This document shows, one piece after another, positions 18,394 to 25,612 of a stretch of 64,000 nucleotides of DNA. Both the position numbers and the translations under genes were made by a program. The DNA comes from JAJDTQ01 sp965204235. Lineage in GTDB: Bacteria > Desulfobacterota > Binatia > UBA9968 > JAJDTQ01. Numbering within the stretch: position 1 is the stretch's first letter; each line of letters opens with the position of its first letter. The notes under the pieces are model-generated. The model ran no database searches, had not been told where the DNA came from, and saw nothing but the letters and a program-made list of their open reading frames with translations. The stretch is taken from contig OZ241979.1 of assembly GCA_965204235.1 (NCBI GenBank), positions 3,534,001-3,598,000 on the forward strand, read 5' to 3'.

Positions 18394-18924
18394 ATGGCAC
18401 AGACGTACATGAGCAGCCTGGTGTTCGTCGGTGGGGAGTTCCCGCTCGCGATGTTCGATGAACGGGCGTTGTTCGACGGCCACCTGGATCCGGACCAACT
18501 GAAGGCGGGACCGATTGGCCAGTTCAGTTATTCATCGGGCCTATACCGTTTCAACGTTACGCCAGAACGAATTGACTTGGCCTGCCAGAGCACCCTTCTA
18601 TTGCCGCAAGCAGTCGTTGATGCCGCCAGGATCATCGCGGACGTGATCGAGCCGGCGCGTGGAGCTGTTCGTATCTCCGGCTTCGGGATGAATTGCAATA
18701 CTGTATTTGATCAGCAGTATTGCGGCATGAGCGGCGCCAGCTTCTGCTCGCGGTTGTTCGATTCCCGGATGTCCGTTCTTGTCGGTGCGTCGCCCATCGA
18801 CGCTTTTGGACGTGCGCGCTTCCGTAAGGGCGAAGTGCTTTACGACGTTCGCATTGAACCGGAGGTGAATTCCGGTGGCGAAGACCTGTACATCGCCATA
18901 AACGGCCATCAGGATGTCAAATAG
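18394..18924 (+). CDS. unknown protein, first gene of a two-gene cassette
   Basis: Protein of 176 aa with no family I recognise. It opens MAQTYMSSLVFVGGEFPLAMFDE and shows an alternating hydrophobic, beta-rich pattern, a cysteine-containing stretch near the middle (NCNTVFDQQYCGMS), and no signal peptide or membrane segment. Codon use is less GC-biased than in neighbouring housekeeping genes, suggesting acquisition. It starts directly after a dispersed repeat. The second cassette gene follows with a small frame in the gap, so the two probably act together. I assign no function. Confidence 0.65.
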   Translation: MAQTYMSSLVFVGGEFPLAMFDERALFDGHLDPDQLKAGPIGQFSYSSGLYRFNVTPERIDLACQSTLLLPQAVVDAARIIADVIEPARGAVRISGFGMNCNTVFDQQYCGMSGASFCSRLFDSRMSVLVGASPIDAFGRARFRKGEVLYDVRIEPEVNSGGEDLYIAINGHQDVK

Positions 18925-18939
18925 GATGAGCGACTGGAG

Positions 18940-19023
18940 ATGAAGATGAACCATATCGGAGACTTCAGGGCGTACGTTGCAGCGTTTCAACGGCGAATCG
19001 CCGACAGTGCGAAGAGTGAATGA
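18940..19023 (+). CDS. possible 27-aa peptide between the cassette genes
   Basis: ATG 18940 opens a 27-codon frame (MKMNHIGDFRAYVAAFQRRI and seven more residues) whose TGA ends one base before the next ATG. It looks amphipathic. A GACTGGAGA stretch precedes it but no strong Shine-Dalgarno. It may be a real peptide, a coupling leader, or chance. Confidence 0.25.
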   Translation: MKMNHIGDFRAYVAAFQRRIADSAKSE

Positions 19024-19024
19024 C

Positions 19025-19717
19025 ATGGAATTCCAGAAGACGACGACTGATCCTGTTGTGAGTCCCACTGGGGCGCCGCATCCCTCTGTGACCGTCGCCA
19101 TTACCGAACTCGCGGAGCACGACGAGTCTGTGGGCATCCCATGGACCGAGTTACTACGGCTGAGCGGTAAACAGGCGTCACTGAAGCAGCCCCTGCGGGG
19201 TTTCCGGGAAACGGGGACGTCCGTAGCGCCGGCACAGGTTGACTTCCTGTTCATGCAGGGCAAATTCACACTTCCCGTTGACGTCCACTGCTTCAGGGGT
19301 GTTCCTTGGACGGTGACCCCCAACGCGTGGATCGATAGATACCCGGATCCGGACAGAGAGTCGCTCAAACAGGAAGTTTACGCTCTCTTGAAGCAGGCCG
19401 GCGCCGAAAACTGGGATGGCGAAGGCGCGCTTGCGCTTGCCCGGGAGACGGTCGACATTGCGCAGAAACTCATAGACCAGTTTCCGGGTTACGTCGCCCG
19501 GCCCGACGTCGCCGCCACGCCGCACGGGGAAGTGGATTTCGATTGGGTTATCGCTCAGGACATGATGCTTACGATAAGCATTGGTCCTTCCAGGGAAATT
19601 GCATTTTCCGGACTGTTCCAAGGCGCTCGATGGAACGGTTGTGAACCGTGGACCGGAAGGTTGCCACAATTTGTGCATTGCTGCTTTGAACGGTTGCGGA
19701 GCGCTCAAACCGAATGA
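19025..19717 (+). CDS. unknown protein, second gene of the cassette
   Basis: Protein of 230 aa. The C-terminal half carries a pattern I have seen in uncharacterised bacterial proteins of accessory regions: AENWDGEGALALARETVDIA, then PHGEVDFDWVI and ISIGPSREIAFSGLF. The N-terminal half (to about residue 120) is not recognised. I chose ATG 19025 over the TTG at 18977 because it follows the small upstream frame by one base. No catalytic motif, membrane segment or signal peptide is visible. A toxin-antitoxin or defence role is possible, but only from context. Confidence 0.6.
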   Translation: MEFQKTTTDPVVSPTGAPHPSVTVAITELAEHDESVGIPWTELLRLSGKQASLKQPLRGFRETGTSVAPAQVDFLFMQGKFTLPVDVHCFRGVPWTVTPNAWIDRYPDPDRESLKQEVYALLKQAGAENWDGEGALALARETVDIAQKLIDQFPGYVARPDVAATPHGEVDFDWVIAQDMMLTISIGPSREIAFSGLFQGARWNGCEPWTGRLPQFVHCCFERLRSAQTE

Positions 19718-19882
19718 CCGTCAGGGCTGCGGGTTTGCTTGCCAGGTTCGCGGTGGAGAGCGGCCGTCTCACCGACTCAATCCAAGGCCGGAATCAGGAA
19801 CCCTTCCGAGTGAGCGGGAATCCACTGTGATAAAGGTTGACGGGTCCCGATAACTCGCGCCTTTTCGTCAGTCCGAGTGTCA

Positions 19883-20581
19883 ATGGCTCAGGCCGCGCTT
19901 GCGTTCGTCAACGTGTCCAAGGTTTACGCGGGGTCGGGGTCCGCGGAGCGCTACGCACTGCGCGACGTCTCCTTCGAGATCGACTCCGGCAGGACCGTGG
20001 CCATCGTGGGCCGCAGCGGCAGCGGCAAATCGACGCTGCTGCACTTGGCCGCGGGCATCGACGCGCCTTCCCGCGGGTCGGTGGCGGTGCGCGGCACGCC
20101 CCTGGAAAGTCTCAGCGAGACCGGCCGCACCCGGCTTCGACGCCGGGAGGTGGGGTTCGTGTTCCAACTGTTCCACCTGCTTCCCCACCTGACGGTGCGG
20201 GACAACGTGGCCCTGCCGGAACTCATCGCGGGCGCCCGGGAGCGCGCCTTCCGCTCCCGCGTGGTTGCGCTGCTGGACCGGGTGGGCCTGCGGGACCGGG
20301 CGGACCATCGGGTGGCCGGGCTGAGCGGCGGCGAGATGCAACGGGTGGCCATCTGCCGCGCGTTGCTGCGGCGGCCCCGCCTGCTGCTGGCGGACGAGCC
20401 CACCGGAAGCCTGGACGACGCCAGCGGCCAGGTGGTGATGGACCTCATGCGGCAGATGGTGGCGGAGGAAGGAGCGACCCTGGTCTATGCCACCCACAGC
20501 CGGGAACTCGCGGCCATGGCCGACCGCGTCCTGCGGCTCCACAGCGGGATCCTCGAGCCGGATTCCCCCACACCGGCGTGA
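19883..20581 (+). CDS. ABC transporter ATPase (LolD/MacB type, AttE-like)
   Basis: ATP-binding subunit of 232 aa that powers an FtsX-type permease. Walker A is GRSGSGKST, Q-loop GFVFQLFHLLP, signature LSGGEMQRVAICRALL, Walker B LLLADEPTGSLD, H-loop YATHS. The LolD/MacB group works in lipoprotein or mechanotransmission exports rather than substrate import. GTG 19877 is an alternative start. It sits 10 bp before the permease and upstream of a secreted lipocalin, the AttEFGH-like arrangement. Confidence 0.9.
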   Translation: MAQAALAFVNVSKVYAGSGSAERYALRDVSFEIDSGRTVAIVGRSGSGKSTLLHLAAGIDAPSRGSVAVRGTPLESLSETGRTRLRRREVGFVFQLFHLLPHLTVRDNVALPELIAGARERAFRSRVVALLDRVGLRDRADHRVAGLSGGEMQRVAICRALLRRPRLLLADEPTGSLDDASGQVVMDLMRQMVAEEGATLVYATHSRELAAMADRVLRLHSGILEPDSPTPA

Positions 20582-20591
20582 CTCCGGGAGC

Positions 20592-23114
20592 ATGGCCCGC
20601 TACTTCTACAGGACGGTGTCGGCGCATTGGCGCACGAACCCGGTGCTCTACGGCCTGACCGTTCTCGGCGTGGCCCTGGGCGTGGCTTCGGTCATCAGCA
20701 TCCGCATCCTCAACCAGAGCGCGGTGGCGTCGTTCGCCGCGGGGGTCCACACCATCGGCGGCGCCGCGGACGTGGTGGTCACCGGCAAGGGGGGGACGCT
20801 GCCGGATCGGGCCTTCGCCCTCGTTCTCGCCACCCCCGGGGTCGGCGCGGCCTGGCCCGTGTTCGAGACCACGGTGTCGGTGCAGGGACGGCCGGACGCT
20901 TTCGTCCGGTTGCTGGGAGTGGATCTGCTGGCGCCCGCCCGGGACTTCCGGGACGCGCTTTCGGGGCTCGCGCCCGATGCGGAGGCCGTGGGCGAGCCGG
21001 GCTGGGCCGCGGTCACCCAGGAGTTGGCCGCGGCCATGGGATGGTCCGCGGGAGACCGTTTCGAGGCTCGCGCCGGCGCCCATGTGGGCGCGCTCCGGGT
21101 GGGGGCGTTCATCGACATGCGGCGCTGGGGAGCGTCCGGCAGCCGCAGGGCGCTGGTGATGGACATCGCCGACGCCCAGTCCCTGTTCGGCGGTTCCGGG
21201 ACCCTGCACCGCATCGGCGTCCAGGCCGCTCCGGGGACCGAGCCGGCGTCGCTGGCGGCCCGGCTCGAACAAAGGCTCGGCCGCGGCGCGGAGGCGGCGA
21301 CCCCGTCGGAACGCGCCGGACAGGCGCAGCAACTCCTCGGGGCGTTCCGCCTGAACCTGACCGCCTTGAGCATGGTCAGCCTCCTGGTGGGGGCGTTCCT
21401 CGTGTTCAGCAGCATGCGCGCCTGCCTGGTGTGGCAGCGGCGGGAGTTCGGGCTGTTGCGGTCGCTGGGCTCCACCCCGGCCCAGGTATTGACGCTCATC
21501 CTCGGGGAGGCCGCGCTGCTGGGGGTCATGGGAGTGGCCGTGGGCATACTCGCGGGCTACTGGACCGCGGTCTGGAACCTGGACGCGGTGAGCTCCACCC
21601 TGACCAACGTCTATATGCTCCGGGAGATCGAGTCCCTGGAAGTATCGACCGGCACCCTCGCCCTGGCGGTCCTGGCAGGCATGGGAGGCGCCCTGGGCGG
21701 CACGTTGCCGCCGGCCCTGGGCGTGTGGCGCCGGGACACGCGGGCGCTGCTGGACAACTTCCCGGCCCGGTCCGCGGGTCTCGCCGGCGTCCGCAGCATC
21801 TTCCGTCTCGGCGTCGCCATGGTGGTCGGCGTCCTGGCCTGGTACTGGCTCGCCGGTTGGCGCTGGCGCCCCGCGGGCTTCCTCCTCGCCACCGCCCTGT
21901 TGCTGTGCCTCCCGCTGCTGGCGCCCTGGCTGGTGCAGCGCTCGAGCGGCCGTGTGACGGTCTCGGACTTCGGTTTGCGCTACGGCGTCCGCAGCCTGGG
22001 GGCGACCCTGGCCAACACGTCGTTCTCGGTGTCGTCCCTGGCCATGGCCGTGTGCCTGCTGGTGGGCATCACGCTGCTGGTGGAGAGCTTCCGCGAGACC
22101 CTGGTTCGTTGGGTGGACCGGTCGTTGCGCGCGGACATCTATGTCACCGCGGCCGCGGGGGCGCGGCCCGCACCGGGCGCTACCCTGGATGCGCAGCTCA
22201 TGGAGCGGTTGGCGGCCATGCCCGAAGTGGAGGGCGTCGATCCTCTGCGCCGTCTCTTCCTGCGGGTCGGCGGCCGGCGGGTGGCGGTGGTGGGTGTGGA
22301 CCTGGGCCTTCCCGCGGAACGGCGGCGTCTGGCGCTCCTGTCAGGCGGCGGGGCCGCCGAGCGCACGCTCCGGGACCGGGGGGTCCTCATCGGCGAGCCG
22401 TTGTCCCGGAGCCTTTTCCTGGGGGCGGGGGACGAGGTGGAGATGGAAGGGCCGGAAGGGTTGGTGCGGCTGCCCGTGTCGGGAGTCTATCGCGACTACA
22501 CCCAGGGCGGCTCGGTGACCATGGACATAGGCCTCATGGCGGCTGCGCTCGGACCCGGGCGCCCCACCAGCGTCGCGCTCCACCTGCGGCCCGGCGCCGA
22601 TGCGGAAGTAGTGGCGGCCGGCATCAAGGGCCGCCATCCGCACGACTCCGTGCGGGTGCGCAGCAACCGGCGGCTCAAGGAGGACGTGCTCCACGTCTTC
22701 GACCAGACCTTTGCGGTGACGCGCATCCTCCAGGCCATGAGCCTGGTCATCGCGGCATGCGCCATCACCCTGACACTGCTGGTGGTGGCCCAGGAGAAGG
22801 CCGGCGAGGTTGCGTTGTACCGCACACTGGGCGCGTTCCGCACGCAGGTCTTCCGGCTGTTCGTGAGCAAGGGGACGGCCATGGCGTTCATGGGCTTGGC
22901 CCTGGGCTTGGCCGCGGGCATCGGCCTCGGCGCAGTCCTCATCTTCGTCATCCAGAAGAGCTACTTCGGCTGGAGCATCGAGTGGACGTGGCCCTTGCTT
23001 CCGCTTGCCGGGCAAGCCCTGGCCATCGTGTCCGCGGCGGTGCTGGCGAGCCTCTACCCGGCCTTCCGGGCCAGTCGCACGCCGGCCAACGAGTTGTGCC
23101 ATGCGGATGCGTGA
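20592..23114 (+). CDS. FtsX-like ABC permease (AttFG-like, single polypeptide)
   Basis: Permease of 840 aa with two FtsX domains: an N-terminal helix (LYGLTVLGVALGVASVISI), a large extracytoplasmic domain, three helices around residues 260-400, a second helix-periplasmic unit, and a final three-helix block ending LYPAFRASRTPANEL. This is the layout of full-length DUF214/YbbP-type permeases. With the adjacent ATPase it probably moves a lipid or lipoprotein-associated ligand to the secreted lipocalin encoded next. The N-terminus is set at ATG 20592 because the upstream frame overlaps the ATPase gene. Confidence 0.87.
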   Translation: MARYFYRTVSAHWRTNPVLYGLTVLGVALGVASVISIRILNQSAVASFAAGVHTIGGAADVVVTGKGGTLPDRAFALVLATPGVGAAWPVFETTVSVQGRPDAFVRLLGVDLLAPARDFRDALSGLAPDAEAVGEPGWAAVTQELAAAMGWSAGDRFEARAGAHVGALRVGAFIDMRRWGASGSRRALVMDIADAQSLFGGSGTLHRIGVQAAPGTEPASLAARLEQRLGRGAEAATPSERAGQAQQLLGAFRLNLTALSMVSLLVGAFLVFSSMRACLVWQRREFGLLRSLGSTPAQVLTLILGEAALLGVMGVAVGILAGYWTAVWNLDAVSSTLTNVYMLREIESLEVSTGTLALAVLAGMGGALGGTLPPALGVWRRDTRALLDNFPARSAGLAGVRSIFRLGVAMVVGVLAWYWLAGWRWRPAGFLLATALLLCLPLLAPWLVQRSSGRVTVSDFGLRYGVRSLGATLANTSFSVSSLAMAVCLLVGITLLVESFRETLVRWVDRSLRADIYVTAAAGARPAPGATLDAQLMERLAAMPEVEGVDPLRRLFLRVGGRRVAVVGVDLGLPAERRRLALLSGGGAAERTLRDRGVLIGEPLSRSLFLGAGDEVEMEGPEGLVRLPVSGVYRDYTQGGSVTMDIGLMAAALGPGRPTSVALHLRPGADAEVVAAGIKGRHPHDSVRVRSNRRLKEDVLHVFDQTFAVTRILQAMSLVIAACAITLTLLVVAQEKAGEVALYRTLGAFRTQVFRLFVSKGTAMAFMGLALGLAAGIGLGAVLIFVIQKSYFGWSIEWTWPLLPLAGQALAIVSAAVLASLYPAFRASRTPANELCHADA

Positions 23115-23145
23115 GGGAAGGCCGCGGGGCCTCGCCGGATGTGTC

Positions 23146-24366
23146 ATGCGGATGCCTGACGAAAGTCCGCCGGGCCGAGCCGGAAGCCGGAAAACGCGCC
23201 GCCGGGCGATACTCCAGGCGATATTGGCCCGGGGATGCGGCCGGCGGCTCGCGGGTCTTTTGCTGGCCGCGTGTCTCTTCGCGGGGGCGCCGGGGTCCGC
23301 GGCCGACACGTGGGTCCCCGCTCGACCGGGTTACGCCTGGTCGTTCCCGCGGGACCACTGGGCCCGGCACGGCTACAAGACGGAGTGGTGGTACTTCACC
23401 GGGCGCCTGCGCACCGCACAGGAGCCGGTGCGGCGTTTCGGCTACCAGTTCACCTTCTTCCGGATCGGCGTTTCGCCAAGCGCGCCCAAGAGCGACTCGT
23501 CCTGGGCCGCCAGGGACGTGGTCATGGGTCACGCCGCGTTGACCGAACTCGACACCGGTCGCCACAGGTTCAGCGAAGTGGTGGTGCGGGCGGCGCCGTT
23601 CCTGGCCGGCTTTGGCCGCCACCCGGACCCCCGGCTTGCCTGGAGCGTGGGGCCTCCGGGCACGCCGGAGCCGTGGCGGCTCCGCTGGAACGGCGACGGC
23701 TTCGACTTCACCATGGCCGACGCCGGGAAGTCCTTCGGTTTCGACCTCTCCACCCGTCCACTGAAGCCCGTGGTGCTCCAGGGACCCGGAGGCCTGAGCC
23801 GGAAAGGGGAGGGCGCGACCGAGGCGAGCCATTACTACAGCTACACGCGCATGGCCACTTCCGGCGCGGTCCGCGTGGACGGACGGGAGCTTGCGGTGGC
23901 CGGGGTGAGCTGGATGGACAAGGAGTTCGGCTCCAACCAGCTCGGCGAGGACACCCGGGGTTGGGACTGGTTCAGCCTGCAATTCGACGACCGCCGCGAG
24001 CTGATGCTCTACCTGCTCCGCGACCGCAGCGGCGGCGCCTACTACGCCGGCGCTACACTGGTGGACGCTGCGGGAGCCGTCCGCTACCTGCGCCCCGGCG
24101 AATGGGAGTTGCAGGCCACCGGAGCATGGACGAGTCCCGTCACCGGCGCAGATTATCCGGCAGGGTGGACCCTGGACGTCCCCGGGGCCGACATCCGCGC
24201 GGTCATCACCCCCAGGCTCGCCGACCAGGAGAACCGGAGCGCGCTGATCCCCAACCTCTTCTATTGGGAAGGCTCCGTTCGCATCGAGTCCGGGAACGGG
24301 GAGCCCATCGGGCAGGGATACGTGGAGTTGACGGGGTACGGCGACAACAGTCGGCCGCCCATCTGA
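23146..24366 (+). CDS. secreted lipocalin-like protein (AttH/CrtC family)
   Basis: About 406 aa, with an Arg-rich lead and a signal peptide (RRLAGLLLAACLFAGAPGSAA) followed by the mature start DTWVPARPGYAW. Family hallmarks are HGYKTEWWYFTGRL near the mature N-terminus and VSWMDKEFGSNQLGEDTRGWDWFSLQF in the middle, as in the AttH and hydroxyneurosporene-synthase (CrtC) families. Family members bind lipophilic molecules; a carotenoid hydratase role is unlikely without other crt genes. An ATG at 23101, overlapping the permease stop, is an alternative start. It forms a three-gene export unit with the preceding ABC genes. Confidence 0.82.
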   Translation: MRMPDESPPGRAGSRKTRRRAILQAILARGCGRRLAGLLLAACLFAGAPGSAADTWVPARPGYAWSFPRDHWARHGYKTEWWYFTGRLRTAQEPVRRFGYQFTFFRIGVSPSAPKSDSSWAARDVVMGHAALTELDTGRHRFSEVVVRAAPFLAGFGRHPDPRLAWSVGPPGTPEPWRLRWNGDGFDFTMADAGKSFGFDLSTRPLKPVVLQGPGGLSRKGEGATEASHYYSYTRMATSGAVRVDGRELAVAGVSWMDKEFGSNQLGEDTRGWDWFSLQFDDRRELMLYLLRDRSGGAYYAGATLVDAAGAVRYLRPGEWELQATGAWTSPVTGADYPAGWTLDVPGADIRAVITPRLADQENRSALIPNLFYWEGSVRIESGNGEPIGQGYVELTGYGDNSRPPI

Positions 24367-24522
24367 GGTCTGGACCGACTCCGCCGAGGCTTCCCAATTC
24401 CCCATACGGCCGAATCGGCAGGTAGGCAGGGGGAGGGTGCGTCGGTGGCCGGTTCGAGTTTGCGCGTCGGGCGCGAAGGGGCTAGATTTCGATCCTTTAT
24501 CAAGCCACAGGGAGGGATCCTC

Positions 24523-25353
24523 ATGTCGGACATCAATGAAGTCGGCTCGACCGCGTTCTTCATCGCGGGCATACGGGAGAAGGAGAAGGACCAGGAACAT
24601 CCCCTGTTCGAGGACCCCTATGCGGAGTTCTTCGTCACGGACGAGGTAAGGGAACAGGTCCGCAAGGTGTTCGCGGTGCTCCCGGACGGGATGGAGTTGG
24701 TCCGTTACCGCTCCTTCCTGTTCGACGACATCGTTCGGCGCGAGATCGGCAACGGCATGCGGCAGATCGTCGTTCTCGGCGCCGGGTTCGACATGCGACC
24801 GATGATGTTCCAGACCGACGGGGTCCGGTTCTGCGACGTGGATCAGCCCGCAGTGCTGGCCTTCAAGCGCAAGGTCATCGAGAGCCGCGGCTTGACCCCT
24901 TGCGCCGCCATCCCGTGCAACTACCTGGAGGTGGACTTGCCCGGAAAGCTCGCGGAAGTGGGGTTCGATCTCGACACCCCGATCCTGTTCGTCTGGGAAG
25001 GCAACACCATGTACCTGCCGGAGGGCCTGGTCCACGGCTTCCTCAGTGGATTGTCCGGCAGGCTCCCTTCCTTCAAGATCGCTTTCGACTATTTCTCCAG
25101 GCAGGTCATCGACCGCACGTCCGGCAACGACGGGGTCACCGCGGTCACCGACATGTTCGAGAAGACCTTGAACGTGAAATGGGTCACCGGGTTCGACGAC
25201 CTGAGGGCCCTGGGTGAGCGCACCGGCCTGAAAGTGGCCGAGTCCGGCAACCTGTGGGAGGTTGGTCAACGGGTGGCGCCCGGCGGCGCATCGACACTCG
25301 CCGAAATGGCCGGGTTGTACGCTTACGGCATCCTGGCGCGCGGGGCGGCGTAA
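24523..25353 (+). CDS. class I SAM-dependent methyltransferase (TIGR00027 / LCMT-like)
   Basis: Methyltransferase of 276 aa. The SAM-binding region is IVVLGAGFDMRPMM, with acidic CDVDQPAVL after it and WEGNTMYL further on, as in the TIGR00027 group related to leucine carboxyl methyltransferases. It probably O-methylates a small acid; the substrate is unknown. ATG 24523 follows AGGGAGGGA. It directly precedes the CRISPR locus but shows no defence link. Confidence 0.82.
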   Translation: MSDINEVGSTAFFIAGIREKEKDQEHPLFEDPYAEFFVTDEVREQVRKVFAVLPDGMELVRYRSFLFDDIVRREIGNGMRQIVVLGAGFDMRPMMFQTDGVRFCDVDQPAVLAFKRKVIESRGLTPCAAIPCNYLEVDLPGKLAEVGFDLDTPILFVWEGNTMYLPEGLVHGFLSGLSGRLPSFKIAFDYFSRQVIDRTSGNDGVTAVTDMFEKTLNVKWVTGFDDLRALGERTGLKVAESGNLWEVGQRVAPGGASTLAEMAGLYAYGILARGAA

Positions 25354-25447
25354 CCTGAACCCGGCAGTCTCCTCTGTGCCTCGGTTCCGGGATTCCGTCC
25401 CGCCGGACGATCCGGTTCCGCAAGCCGCCGCAGAGACCGGGTTTGAC

Positions 25448-25476
25448 AAAAAGCCCCCGTCCGAAGACGGGGGCTT
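25448..25476 (-). terminator. intrinsic terminator of the tracrRNA
   Basis: On the minus strand, an 11-bp perfect stem (AAGCCCCCGTC / GACGGGGGCTT) with a TTCG tetraloop at 25451-25476 runs straight into five T residues. Confidence 0.88.
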
Positions 25477-25565
25477 CTGCCGGCGGATGACCTTGGGACG
25501 CCGAGCCCTCACGAAGGGTCGATTTGCTGCGAAAAGCAGATCGGCCACTTCTCGATTTGCTATGC
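25448..25565 (-). ncRNA. tracrRNA for the type II-C system
   Basis: Minus-strand RNA of about 118 nt. Positions 25563-25542 are a 22-nt perfect copy of the plus-strand array repeat (ATAGCAAATCGAG...), so the RNA can pair with crRNA transcribed from the minus strand of the array. After an internal bulge, CGCAGC (25531-25526) can pair with GCUGCG at the 5' end of the crRNA repeat, giving the bulged duplex usual for II-C guides. Downstream are a small hairpin (CCCU-UCGUG-AGGG), a second stem (CGGCG/CGCCG), and the terminator hairpin. The start is inferred from the promoter at 25571-25599; the end from the T-run. Confidence 0.87.
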
Positions 25566-25570
25566 CCTTG

Positions 25571-25599
25571 ATTCTATGGCTTTATCACGGGTTTTGCAA
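25571..25599 (-). promoter_or_regulatory. tracrRNA promoter
   Basis: Minus-strand TTGCAA (25599-25594) and TAGAAT (25576-25571) with exactly 17 bases between. The predicted start falls at about 25565, at the first base of the anti-repeat. The -35 box lies only 13 bp from the cas9 ATG, so the cas9 promoter must overlap the tracrRNA gene. Confidence 0.7.
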
Positions 25600-25612
25600 G
25601 GGGGTTTGATGC

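Noticed and set aside
23146..24366. Carotenoid 1,2-hydratase (crtC) as the specific function
   Set aside because: The family covers AttH and CrtC; there are no carotenoid genes here and the ABC/FtsX context fits AttH.
25448..25476. Terminator for the methyltransferase gene on the plus strand
   Set aside because: The T-run is on the minus-strand side only; on the plus strand the stem is followed by CTGCC. It serves the tracrRNA.
22948..25548. 866-aa minus-strand frame
   Set aside because: Crosses the lipocalin and methyltransferase genes antisense and extends into the tracrRNA; no conserved motif.
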